Source: Streptomyces altiplanensis (GTDB taxonomy: Bacteria > Actinomycetota > Actinomycetes > Streptomycetales > Streptomycetaceae). Taken from it: DNA of 48,190 nt. The notes beneath the pieces were generated by a model. It worked only from the letters and a program-made list of their open reading frames with translations, was not told the DNA's origin and did not search any database. Shown here piece by piece: positions 17,068 through 25,388 of this stretch. Position 1 is the first letter of the stretch. Each line of letters starts with the position of its first letter. Position numbers and translations under genes: made by a program. Location of the stretch: contig RHMC01000043.1 in assembly GCA_003719395.1 (NCBI GenBank), positions 1 to 48,190 of the forward strand, read 5' to 3'.

Positions 17068-19271
17068 ATGCCAAAAAAGCGCTCGGGCGGGGGTCTCACC
17101 GGGATCCAGCAGGCCGCCAAATTCATCGGTGTCGCCGCGCTCTCCGGAGCTGTGCTGGCGGGCATCGCGCTGCCGGCGGCCGGAGCGCTGGGTCTCGCGG
17201 CCAAGGGGACGGTCGAGGGGTTCGACGAAATCCCCGCGAACCTCAAGACGCCGCCGCTGAGCCAGCGCACCACCATCCTCGACGCGCAGGGCGGCCCCAT
17301 CGCCACGGTCTACTCGCGTGACCGCACCGTCGTGGACCTGAAGGACATCTCCCCGTACATGCAGAAGGCGATCATCGCGATCGAGGACGCGCGCTTCTAC
17401 GAGCACGGGGCGATCGACCTCAAGGGCGTGCTGCGCGCGGCCAACCGCAACGCCCAGTCGGGCGGCGTCTCGGAGGGCGCGTCGACCCTCACCCAGCAGT
17501 ACGTCAAGAACGTCTTCGTCGAGGAGGCCGGTGACGACCGCACCAAGGTCGCCCAGGCCACCCAGCAGACACTCGGCCGCAAGGTCCGCGAGCTCAAGTA
17601 CGCGATCCAGGTCGAGGAGGAGCTGGGCAAGAACAAGATCCTCGAGAACTACCTCAACATCACCTTCTTCGGGCAGCAGGCGTACGGCGTCGAGTCCGCC
17701 TCCAAGCGCTACTTCAGCAAGTCCGCCAAGGACCTCAAGCTGGAGGAGGCCGCGCTGCTGGCCGGCATCGTGCAGTCGCCGTCCCGCTACGACCCGGTCA
17801 ACGACTCCGAAGAGGCGACCAAGCGGCGCAACACCGTGCTCCAGCGCATGGCCGACGTCCAGGCCGTCCCGCAGGCCGAGGCCGACCGGGCGAAGGCCAC
17901 CCCGATCGAACTGAACGTCAGCAAGCCCAAGAACGGCTGCATCACCGCCGTCAGCGGCGCGGGCTTCTTCTGCGACTACGTGCGCGAGGTCTTCCTGTCC
18001 GACCCGGTCTTCGGGAAGACCAAGGAGGAGCGGCTCAAGGTCTGGAACAAGGGCGGCCTGAAGATCCGCACGACGCTGGACCCGAAGGCACAGGAGTCGG
18101 TGCAGGCGTCGATCAAGAACCACGTCTACCAGTCCGACAAGGTCGCGACGGCCGTCACGCTGGTCGAGCCCGGCAGCGGCAAGGTCCTCGGCATGGGCCA
18201 GTCCAGGCCGTACGGCTTCGGGAACAACGAGACGACGATCAACTTCTCCGCCGACCAGAAGATGGGCGGATCGACCTACGGCTTCCCGACCGGCTCGACC
18301 TTCAAGCCGTTCGTGGCGCCGCGGCCATCGAGCAGGGCATCCCGGCGACGAAGATCTACTCGTCGCCGTTCGAGATGGACTACCCGACGGTGCAGACCTG
18401 CAGCAGCAGGCCCTGGGTCAACGTCAACGGCGAGCGGGTGCCGAACGAGTCCGAGTCCGAGGTCGGCCCGTACCCGCTGCAGGAGGCGATGGCCCTCTCG
18501 GTCAACACCTACTTCATCCAGATGATCGAGGACATCGGCATCTGTCCGGTGACGAGGATGGCCGACAAGCTCGGCGTCGTCACGGCCGACGGACAGAAGC
18601 TGAAGGAAGTGCCCGCGATCTCGCTGGGTACGGAGGGCATGTCCCCGCTGACGATGGCGAACGCGTACGCGACCTTCGCCAACCGCGGCACGTACTGCAC
18701 GCCGGTCTTCATCGAGTCGGTCACGACCGCGCAGGGCAAGAGCCTGCCGGTGCCCAAGTCGTCCTGCTCGCGGGCGATGTCCGAGAGGACCGCCGACACC
18801 ATCAACACCCTGCTCATGGGTGTGGTCGACTCCGGTACCGGCCGGGAGGCCGGGCTCACCAGCCGCGACAACGCCGGCAAGACGGGTACGACGGACAGCC
18901 GCCACAACGCCTGGTTCGTCGGCTACACGCCGAACCTGTCCGGTGCGGTCTGGGTCGGTGCGGCCGGCGCCGAGCAGGTCTCGATGGAGAACATCACCAT
19001 CGGCGGCGTCTACCACCCCAAGGTCTACGGCGGCCAGGTTCCGGGCCCGATCTGGAAGGACGCGATGAGCGGCGCGCTGGACGGCGAGCCGGCGCCCGAC
19101 TTCAACACCGTCCACATCCCGAAGCCCGAGAAGGACAAGAAGGACAAGGACGACCGGGACGAGGGCGACGACAACAAGCCCAGTGACAGCAGGCCCGGTG
19201 ACGACGACGGCGACAGTGACCGCGGCCGCGGACGCGGCAACGGTGGCGGCCGGGGCGGGAACGGACCGTAG
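17068..19271 (+). CDS. Bifunctional penicillin-binding protein (frameshift near 18318)
   Basis: A class A PBP that polymerises glycan strands and cross-links peptides outside the membrane. One N-terminal membrane helix (about residues 17-40) is followed by a GT51 domain with the catalytic Glu in IIAIEDARFYEHG and EGASTLTQQYVKN. The transpeptidase motifs are STFKPF (SxxK), SVNTYF (SxN) and NAGKTGTTDS (KTG). Between FKPFVA and AIEQGIPATKIYSSP one base is missing; restoring it gives 734 residues. The tail after VHIPKPEKDKK is Lys/Asp then Gly/Arg low complexity. It corresponds to mycobacterial ponA2 next to whiB4. The break in such a conserved gene is probably a sequence error. Confidence 0.92.
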
Positions 19272-19338
19272 ACACAGCGGCATCGCGTACTGCCGCGCCG
19301 TACTGGCGCCCGTACCCCCGTGTACGCGTAGGGCGTGC

Positions 19339-19803
19339 TCAGCCCGCCAGGAGCTTCTTGACCGCGGCCGCGACCCGGCCGCCCTCGGCGCGGCCCGCCA
19401 CCTTCGGGTTCACGATCTTCATGACCGCGCCCATCGCGCGCGGCCCCTCGGCGCCCGTGGCCTTCGCCTCTTCGACCGCCTGCCCGACGATGGCGTTCAG
19501 CTCGTCGTCGCTCAGCTGCTGCGGCAGGTACGCGTCGAGGATCTTGCCCTCCGCCAGCTCGCGCTCGGCCGACTCGGTCCGGCCGCCCTGGGTGAAGGCC
19601 TCGGCCGCCTCGCGGCGCTTCTTCGCCTCCTTGGCGATCACCTTCTGCACCTCGTCGTCGGAGAGCTCGCGCGCCGCCTTGCCGCCGACCTCCTCCTTGG
19701 TGATCGCGGTGAGGGTCAGCCGGAGCGTGGACGAGGTGAGCTCGTCGCGCGCCCTGATGGCGGCGGTGAGGTCTTCCTGAAGCCTGGACTTGAGCGTGGT
19801 CAT
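19339..19803 (-). CDS. GatB/YqeY domain protein
   Basis: A 154-residue helical protein of the YqeY family, which shares the C-terminal tRNA-binding domain of GatB/GatE amidotransferase subunits. Recognisable segments are LKSRLQEDLTAAIRARDE, LSDDEVQKVIAKEAKKRREA and GRVAAAVKKLL at the end. The role outside GatB is not established. ATG 19803 is the family start; the frame upstream lacks similarity. It is divergent from the metallophosphoesterase gene, 76 bp away. Confidence 0.9.
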   Translation of the reverse strand: MTTLKSRLQEDLTAAIRARDELTSSTLRLTLTAITKEEVGGKAARELSDDEVQKVIAKEAKKRREAAEAFTQGGRTESAERELAEGKILDAYLPQQLSDDELNAIVGQAVEEAKATGAEGPRAMGAVMKIVNPKVAGRAEGGRVAAAVKKLLAG

Positions 19804-19879
19804 GGGGCAAGTGTGGCAGGTACGCACCGGCTGACGCCCACCGATTTCGTGCGCCGGGACCGTCTGCGACGATGGGCAC

Positions 19880-20827
19880 ATGCGCGCACGTTACGGGGTA
19901 CCCCTGAAAGTCACCGCAGGAATCACGGCTGTTGGCGCGGCCGGCCTCGCCTACGCCGCCGGGTTCGAGGCCCGCTCGTTCCGGCTCCGCCGGGTGACCG
20001 TGCCCGTGCTCCCGCCGGGGGCCCGGCCCCTGCGCGTGCTCCAGGTCTCGGACATCCACATGGTGAGCGGGCAGCGCAAGAAGCAGCGCTGGCTCCAGTC
20101 GCTGGCCGGCCTGCGCCCCGACTTCGTCGTCAACACGGGTGACAACCTCTCCGACCCGGAGGGTGTGCCGGAGGTGCTGGACGCGCTCGGCCCGCTGATG
20201 GAGTTCCCGGGGGTCTACGTCTTCGGCTCCAACGACTACTACGGCCCCAAGCTCCGCAACCCCGCGCGCTACCTCATCGAGAAGGCCCAGGGCAAGCACG
20301 GCCTGAACGGCAACGCGCCGGCCGTCGGCGTCGTGCACAACCCGTGGGAGCGGCTGCGCGACGGCTTCGACGCGGCGGGCTGGGTGAACCTCACCAACAC
20401 CCGGGGCCGGCTCAAGCTCGGCGGGCTCGACGGCATGGAGGTCGCCTTCACCGGCGTCGACGACCCGCACATCAAGCGGGACAGGTACGCCGAGGTCGCC
20501 GGTGGCCCGGACCGCTCGGCCGACCTCTCCATCGGCGTGGTCCACGCCCCGTACCTGCGCTCGCTCGACGCCTTCACCGGCGACGGCTACCCGCTGATCC
20601 TGGCCGGCCACACGCACGGCGGCCAGCTGTGCATTCCCTTCTACGGGGCACTGGTCACCAACTGCGACATCGACACGGACCGGGCGAAGGGCCTCTCGAC
20701 GCACTCCGCCGAGGGCCGGCGCTCCTACCTCCACGTCTCGGCGGGCTGCGGCACCAACCGCTACACCCCGGTCCGTTTCGCGTGCCCGCCGGAGGCGACC
20801 CTGCTGACGCTCGTGGCGCGTCCCTGA
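19880..20827 (+). CDS. Metallophosphoesterase, membrane-anchored
   Basis: A 315-residue calcineurin-like phosphoesterase. The N-terminal hydrophobic stretch VTAGITAVGAAGLAYAAGF is a signal anchor. Dinuclear metal motifs follow in order: VSDIHMV, NTGDNLSD, FGSNDYYG (the NHD/E position) and ILAGHTHGGQLCIP. This arrangement is that of the YkuE/YaeI-type enzymes; substrate unknown. The gene follows the PBP locus as Rv3683 follows ponA2 in mycobacteria. Confidence 0.92.
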   Translation: MRARYGVPLKVTAGITAVGAAGLAYAAGFEARSFRLRRVTVPVLPPGARPLRVLQVSDIHMVSGQRKKQRWLQSLAGLRPDFVVNTGDNLSDPEGVPEVLDALGPLMEFPGVYVFGSNDYYGPKLRNPARYLIEKAQGKHGLNGNAPAVGVVHNPWERLRDGFDAAGWVNLTNTRGRLKLGGLDGMEVAFTGVDDPHIKRDRYAEVAGGPDRSADLSIGVVHAPYLRSLDAFTGDGYPLILAGHTHGGQLCIPFYGALVTNCDIDTDRAKGLSTHSAEGRRSYLHVSAGCGTNRYTPVRFACPPEATLLTLVARP

Positions 20828-20964
20828 GGGAGCGGCCCCACCCCGGACCTGGTGAACACCGGCCTCGGCCGGATCCGCCCCGGCCCGTGAGGCCGCGAAA
20901 CCGGATTTCGCCTCCGGGCGTGCGTCCGCTAAAGTAATCGATGTCGCCGCAACGCGCGCGACAT

Positions 20965-21038
20965 CGGGGTGTAGCGCAGCTTGGCAGCGCGCTTCGTTCG
21001 GGACGAAGAGGTCGTGGGTTCAAATCCCGCCACCCCGA
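20965..21038 (+). tRNA. tRNA-Pro (anticodon CGG)
   Basis: All cloverleaf parts fit: acceptor CGGGGTG/CACCCCG, D-stem GCGC/GCGC, anticodon stem CTTCG/CGAAG with loop TTCGGGA giving anticodon CGG, T-stem GTGGG/CCCGC with loop TTCAAAT, and discriminator A. CCA is not encoded. Total 74 nt. Its 3' half is the attachment site of the integrated element that follows, and a 9-bp inverted repeat (CGATGTCGC/GCGACATCG) abuts its 5' end. Confidence 0.95.
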
Positions 21039-21039
21039 C
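20997..21039 (+). repeat. attL: 3' half of tRNA-Pro
   Basis: This 43-bp segment, from the anticodon loop to just past the tRNA end, is repeated at 24942-24984 with a single difference (T at 21012, C at 24957). The layout is that of tRNA-integrating elements such as pSAM2, which also uses a tRNA-Pro gene. Confidence 0.9.
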
Positions 21040-21121
21040 GCTGGTCAGAGGCCAGGTACTGAATTCAGTACCTGGCCTCTGCCGTGCTCGGAGGCCCAAA
21101 CAGGGGGCCAAAGGCTTTTGA

Positions 21122-21640
21122 TCAAGCCTCGCAGGCGGTCGCCCCGCGACGCTGGGCAAAGATCACGTCCATGGCTTCCGCGCCTTCGGTGATGACCGGC
21201 CGGGGCTGCTTCCGGCAGACGGCCTCTGTGGTCGCCTGGCTGGTGTGCCCGACAAGCTGGGCGATGCGCTCCAGCGGGATGCCATGGTCCGAGAGCAGCG
21301 AGACGAAGCTGGGCCGCAGCTCGCGCGGCGTCCACTCCTCCGCGTTCACACCCTCCGCCTTCTCGATGGCCACGCGACGCCCTCCGCACGTTCGTGGAGT
21401 CCAGCTCCTTCCCGACGGCAGAGGCGAAGACGAGAGCGTTCTCGCTCCAGTCGTCGCCAGCGGCGAGCCGGTCCCACCCCTGGTCTTCCCCGTGCTGCCA
21501 GAGAGCGGCCACACAGCGAGCGGGGAGCGCGAGCGTCCGCCGGGATTTCCGGGTCCTGGTGCTCCCGCCGGCACGGACCGACCGCCACACCGCGATGTAC
21601 GGCGGGACGGGCGGGCCGGCGTCCGGCTCGCCCTTCAGGC
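21122..21640 (-). pseudogene. int: Tyrosine integrase remnant, catalytic residues lost
   Basis: The C-terminal catalytic half of a phage/AICE-type integrase is split by a frameshift near 21383. The upstream part reads PPYIAVWRSVRAGGSTRTRK and SRRTLALPARCVAALWQHGE, the downstream part WTPRELRPSFVSLLSDHGIP and LERIAQLVGHTSQATTEAV. In place of the His of the R-H motif there is Pro (codon at 21311-21313), and the nucleophilic Tyr of 'VYRKQ' is Cys (codon at 21215-21217). The N-terminal half is missing. It cannot be an active recombinase even if the frameshift is an error. It reads toward the tRNA gene, as in pSAM2-like elements. Confidence 0.85.
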
Positions 21641-22111
21641 CCTGTTGATCTCTGAAGAAGAGGGGGTTCCGCCCTCGTGATCGAGGTAGGTCGCGAAGTG
21701 GACGAACAGCTGCTTGAGGTCCTCTCCCCCGGTGCTGTTGGCAGCGTCAGGAGAGCGCTACAGGAAGAGTGGGAGACAGACGACGGTGTCCCAGCTGTCC
21801 GACTGTCCGCTCGAGCCTGCGACCTGCGGTGGCACCCCAGACGGCCCCAAGCGACAATCCGGGGGGCGAACCTTCCAAGATCTCTTCCTGCGCGTACGCA
21901 GCGAGTAAGAAGTGTTACTGCTGTGACCACTTTCCTAGAAGTCCATTCGATGAAATAGCACAGTCGAACGAATCTACGGATACTCGGTAGGCGGTCTAGC
22001 TCTCTTGCGGCACGAGCGGCGAACGTGTAAAAGTGACGCCTATGGCTGAGATCAGCATCTGACCGATCTACGGAGAAGTGCTGTCGCCGATGGAAGCAAC
22101 GGGGGTGGGCC

Positions 22112-22801
22112 GTGGCTAGCAGTGACCCAGGGGGAAGTCCGAGCGTTGGGCCGGATCCAGGCGGCGGACAGCGTTTTCGAGACTATCTAGCCATCATTAT
22201 TGCCGCTGTCGTCGGCGTGGCAGGCATTATTGCTACTGTTAAGTATGCCAATCGAGACGATGGGGAGAAGCCGAATGATCGAGTTTCCTCCTCAGTTTCA
22301 AGTCCCATAATTTCGTTGACCCCGCCGCATGGCTCCTCTTCGCCGCCCGCGGAAAGTCCCACGCCTCCGAGGCCCCCGACCAGCACTGAGTCAACCCCTG
22401 CATCTTCAAAAGCTGGCGAGAAAGCCAAGTACTCCACCATAGAGGTGCCCCAGCAGCATTATCTGGATGTTCGCGAGCCGGCCATCGGCGTCCAGCCGGG
22501 AGCAGACAAAGATTTTCAGTTCTTTGGCGGATGGATACAAAGGCCGCGAACAGACACTGGCGAGTGGATCGCGATTGGAATTATCAACGATACAGAAATT
22601 CCTCACTGCGCCACGAAGTCAGCACAGATGACCGGGGAAACGATGAGCTTGACCCAGGTTCGGAATGGGCAAAGCATCTGCGTTCTCGACGAGAGCGGAA
22701 AGTGGGCCATCCTCAAGATATTGCATCTTAACGTGGAGGTCCCGGCCGCGTCGTCAGTGAAATTTCGTATCGCCTTTCCGGTCGACCCTTTATCTGACTA
22801 A
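22112..22801 (+). CDS. Island-borne membrane-anchored protein of unknown function
   Basis: A 229-residue protein starting GTG 22112. It has a Gly/Pro-rich cytoplasmic start, one membrane helix (YLAIIIAAVVGVAGIIATV, residues ~25-43), a Ser/Pro/Thr-rich linker (~60-100), and an extracellular domain of about 120 residues with two cysteines (PHCATKS, QSICVLD). Base composition is clearly more AT-rich than its neighbours and codon choice is less GC-biased, consistent with foreign origin. It contains a TTA leucine codon at 22790-22792, so full translation would need the bldA tRNA in Streptomyces. No family recognised. Confidence 0.75.
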   Translation: MASSDPGGSPSVGPDPGGGQRFRDYLAIIIAAVVGVAGIIATVKYANRDDGEKPNDRVSSSVSSPIISLTPPHGSSSPPAESPTPPRPPTSTESTPASSKAGEKAKYSTIEVPQQHYLDVREPAIGVQPGADKDFQFFGGWIQRPRTDTGEWIAIGIINDTEIPHCATKSAQMTGETMSLTQVRNGQSICVLDESGKWAILKILHLNVEVPAASSVKFRIAFPVDPLSD

Positions 22802-22893
22802 GAGCTTGCAGATCAAGGACTGACAAGTCGTAGGCGCCGAAGCGGCTTCGCTTCAGTCGCTGCGCTCAGTACTACAGCCGTAGATCGTGATCC

Positions 22894-24207
22894 TCATGCT
22901 TGAGCGGCTTGACGCCGGTAGTGGCTGGTCTGGGATCGGGCCTGGTGGCGGCGTCGCCAGACGGACCAGCGAAGTCGGTGGACAGGGTCAAAGACGGTCC
23001 GGTTGACGAGCGTGATGAACAGTCGTTGGATCTCGTCACAAGTGAGCGGTATCAGCTCGTCGGGCGAGGGATGACCCTCGTGTTCGTTCGCGCGGAGGAC
23101 AGCGAGGAAGGCATGCGCGAGCATGGCCAGGGTGACCCAGCGGGACCAGGACGGGTAGCGGCGGACCTGGTGCTCGTCCGGGGCCGCCAGGCCCTTGCCG
23201 GACTGGAAAAACTCCTCGACCCGCCACCTTGATCCAGCGACGCGCACCAGGGTGGTCAGCGGCCCTGCGGCAGGCGAGTAGCAGCGGTAGTAGGCACGTT
23301 CGCCGGTGCTGCGGTTGCGGCGGATCAGCAGCTGCCGGCTCCCGGTCCGGGGATCGGTGAGGTCGATGACGGCCCAGTCGTAGAAGCGGTGGCCCTTGGC
23401 TCCGGCCCCTGCGGACAGCTTCTGCCAGGCCCTCTTGGGCACCTTCCTGGCCAACATGTCGGCGCGAAACCTCCCGGCGCCTGTGGTGACTTCGTGCGAG
23501 CAGGCCACCGCGAGGACGTAGCCGGTGCCGCGTTCCTCCAGCGCGGTGCGCAGCCTCGGGTTGCCGCCGTAGACCTCGTCTCCCGCGACCCAGGCGGCCC
23601 GATGGCCGGCGTCGAGGAATCGGGTGACCATGCGAGCGGCCAGCTCCGGCTTGGTCGCGAACTCCGTATTGTCACCGAGGCCGGCGGCCCGGCAGCGGTC
23701 GGGATCGGAGGTCCAGGAACGCGGAACATAGAGTTCCCGGTCCACTGCGGCGTGCCCGCGGCGGCCGGCGTAGACCAGGTAGACGGCGACCTGGGCGTTC
23801 TCGATCCTGCCCGCGGTGCCGGTGTACTGCCGCTGGACTCCAACGGTGTCGGTGCCTTTCTTCACCTCGCCGGTCTCGTCGACCACCAGCACCGCCTCGT
23901 CGTCGTGCAGATGCTCCACCACGTAGTCACCCACCTCGTCGCGGACCTGGTCGGCATCCCACTTCGCCCTCCCGAGCAGGTGCTGCATGCCGTCCGGGGT
24001 CCTGTCCCCGGCCCACTCGGCGATGGTCCAGCAGTTCTTGCGCGGCAGGTCCGACAACAGGCCGAGTACCAACTTCCGGGCCCGGCGTCGGGATTCGACC
24101 CCTGTGAAGCGTCCCGCCATCCGGCTCATCAGGCCCTCGAACGCCTCCTGCCAGCAGGCAGGGTCTACGCTGTGACCTGCGGCCACCGCATGATCGTTTG
24201 TCTTCAC
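22894..24207 (-). CDS. IS701-family DDE transposase
   Basis: About 437 residues. Acidic triad residues sit in VLVVDETGEVKKG (D), WVAGDEVYGGN (D) and WRVEEFFQSGKGLAA (E), with the DDE_5 arrangement and PRKNCWTIAEWAGD near the N-terminus. The stop lies one base inside the left inverted repeat. GTG 24207 (VKTNDHAVAAG) is taken as start; GTG 24243 upstream is possible but leaves little room for a promoter. The frame is intact, so the protein may be functional. It is divergent from the MazF-like gene. Confidence 0.88.
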   Translation of the reverse strand: MKTNDHAVAAGHSVDPACWQEAFEGLMSRMAGRFTGVESRRRARKLVLGLLSDLPRKNCWTIAEWAGDRTPDGMQHLLGRAKWDADQVRDEVGDYVVEHLHDDEAVLVVDETGEVKKGTDTVGVQRQYTGTAGRIENAQVAVYLVYAGRRGHAAVDRELYVPRSWTSDPDRCRAAGLGDNTEFATKPELAARMVTRFLDAGHRAAWVAGDEVYGGNPRLRTALEERGTGYVLAVACSHEVTTGAGRFRADMLARKVPKRAWQKLSAGAGAKGHRFYDWAVIDLTDPRTGSRQLLIRRNRSTGERAYYRCYSPAAGPLTTLVRVAGSRWRVEEFFQSGKGLAAPDEHQVRRYPSWSRWVTLAMLAHAFLAVLRANEHEGHPSPDELIPLTCDEIQRLFITLVNRTVFDPVHRLRWSVWRRRHQARSQTSHYRRQAAQA

Positions 24208-24295
24208 ACACCGATGATCAACGGTGGCCGCACCCGTCTCCACACCGCGTCAGGTCGCGCAGCGTCTGCCTGCCGTCCTGTGTATCGGAGGGCTT

Positions 24296-24700
24296 GTGCA
24301 ACGTGGCGAAGTCTGGTGGGTCCAGTTCGACGAGCGGAGGTTGGTCGTACTGCTGTCAGGAGACGACGGGTCCGGGTTCCAGGTGATGCAGGTCGTCGCT
24401 CCGGCGGGCCTCGACATCAGCGGTCTGGGCATCGAAGTGACGGTCGGCGCCGGTGAAGGGCTGCCGCTCGAAGGCGTGCTGCGGCTCGCGTTCCCGCGTC
24501 CAGGCTTCACCCCGTGCACGTGGCTGACCACCGTGTCCCGGGACGACCTGATAGAGCGGGCGGCCGTCCTGTCCTCCAGGAAGCTCAGCGAGATCGACGA
24601 TGCCCTCCGACTCGCTGAACAAGCACAGGAGCGGACCCCGGCAACGACCGCGAAGCTCAGCGAGATAAGGGACGCCCTCCGTCGCGGTGAACTCGGGTAG
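24296..24700 (+). CDS. MazF/PemK-like protein carried inside the IS
   Basis: A 134-residue protein beginning VQRGEVWWVQFDERRLVVLL, the opening strand pattern (RGEVWW...) of MazF/PemK endoribonuclease toxins. LPLEGVLRLAFPRPGFTPCTWLTTVSRDDLIERAAVLS matches the family's later strands and helix, with the Thr/Ser of 'CTWLTTVS' where toxins carry an active-site Ser/Thr. The usual 'R P v l v i s' substrate Arg is weak, so RNase activity is uncertain. The C-terminus has a duplicated KLSEIxDALR unit. No antitoxin gene lies next to it. GTG 24296 follows GGAGG at 4 bp. The gene is between the IS inverted repeats and divergent from the transposase. Confidence 0.72.
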   Translation: MQRGEVWWVQFDERRLVVLLSGDDGSGFQVMQVVAPAGLDISGLGIEVTVGAGEGLPLEGVLRLAFPRPGFTPCTWLTTVSRDDLIERAAVLSSRKLSEIDDALRLAEQAQERTPATTAKLSEIRDALRRGELG

Positions 24701-24941
24701 ACGGAGAAGGAGCCGACGCCCGCGACGGCAGGGGCGATCTCGGGCGAGATGATCCACGCTGGACACCTGCCGCCTCGACGCCCCTCACCATCGAGATCAC
24801 GATCTACGGCTGGAGTATTAGGCCGAGTGCCTGACTGCGCTACAACGACGGCGTACCAACGCGAACAACCACGGACGTTCAGGGACCGTCGCCGCAGGTC
24901 GCCATGACACCGAAGAGCACCCAGACCAGTGATCTAATGGC

Positions 24942-24984
24942 TTCGGGACGAAGAGGCCGTGGGTTCAAATCCCGCCACCCCGAC
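24942..24984 (+). repeat. attR: duplicate of the tRNA-Pro 3' half
   Basis: 43 bp matching 20997-21039 with one mismatch. It lacks the 5' half of a tRNA (no acceptor 5' strand, D-arm or complete anticodon stem), so it is not a gene but the distal attachment site. Confidence 0.9.
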
Positions 24985-24996
24985 AGCTGAAACACC

Positions 24997-25034
24997 AGGT
25001 CAGGCCCGGTCTCCTTCATCGGAGGCCGGCTGAC
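24997..25034 (+). terminator. Probable original terminator of tRNA-Pro, now beyond attR
   Basis: GGTCAG...CGGTCTCC and GGAGGCCGG...CTGACC form an imperfect hairpin 13 bp after attR. Before integration it would have followed the tRNA directly. The next 228 bp (25035-25262) show no gene. Confidence 0.5.
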
Positions 25035-25262
25035 CCGTCCTCCGGCCCGCTCGGCGCCGTCGGCGCGCGCTCGCGGTGGGCAGGTCCGGAGGGCATGGGG
25101 CGAGAGCCAAGTCCGCGGCTTCGGATTCACGGCCTGCCTCCGGCAGCGGGGGCGTTCCGACTCGCGCTGGTCAGTGCGGGGCCGGCGGGCGCGGGCCGTC
25201 CCGTGCGTTCGACCGCTCATTGCTCCCCGGCATGCGAAGGAGCATGCGGCCGGGAAACGCGA

Positions 25263-25289
25263 AGGGCCCGGAAAGCGTGTCCGGGCCCT
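25263..25289. terminator. Hairpin terminator after the MinD/ParA-like gene
   Basis: AGGGCCCGGA (25263-25272) and TCCGGGCCCT (25280-25289): perfect 10-bp stem, 7-nt loop, followed by CTTT. It is 100 bp beyond the stop of the ATPase gene and could serve either strand. Confidence 0.75.
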
Positions 25290-25388
25290 CTTTCCTCGCA
25301 GGTCAGGCGCCTTGCCGCCGCAGCAGGGAGTCAAGGGGCCGACGGCGGCGGGAACGGCGTGCCAGGGCGGTCCGGATCCGGCGACAGG

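Larger units (their letters stand above)
22870..24817. mobile_element. IS701-family-like element with a passenger gene
   Basis: Terminal inverted repeats lie at 22870-22892 and 24795-24817 (22 of 23 bases match; the inner 18, starting CAGCCGTAGATC, are perfect). Flanks are TCAG on the left and TTAG on the right, a near 4-bp target duplication of the YTAR type usual for IS701. Between the repeats are a DDE transposase (minus) and a divergent MazF/PemK-like gene (plus), so the passenger is inside the transposable unit. Confidence 0.8.
21040..24941. mobile_element. Decayed tRNA-Pro-integrated element (3.9 kb)
   Basis: Bounded by the 43-bp att repeats. Contents are a disabled tyrosine integrase next to attL reading toward it, about 470 bp of unassigned sequence (21641-22111), an AT-richer membrane-anchored protein, and an IS701-like element. 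No replication, excision or transfer genes remain. Without the IS only about 2 kb is left, so this is the residue of a larger integrative element. In 21641-22111 I see only short frames; a minus-strand stretch reading KQLFVHFATYLDHEGG (about 21670-21725) may be another gene fragment. Confidence 0.8.

Noticed and set aside
24942..24984. Second tRNA-Pro gene
   Set aside because: Only the 3' half is present; it is the distal att repeat.
24879..25334. 151-codon minus-strand frame across attR
   Set aside because: It reads through the att repeat and two hairpins with no ribosome site or similarity.
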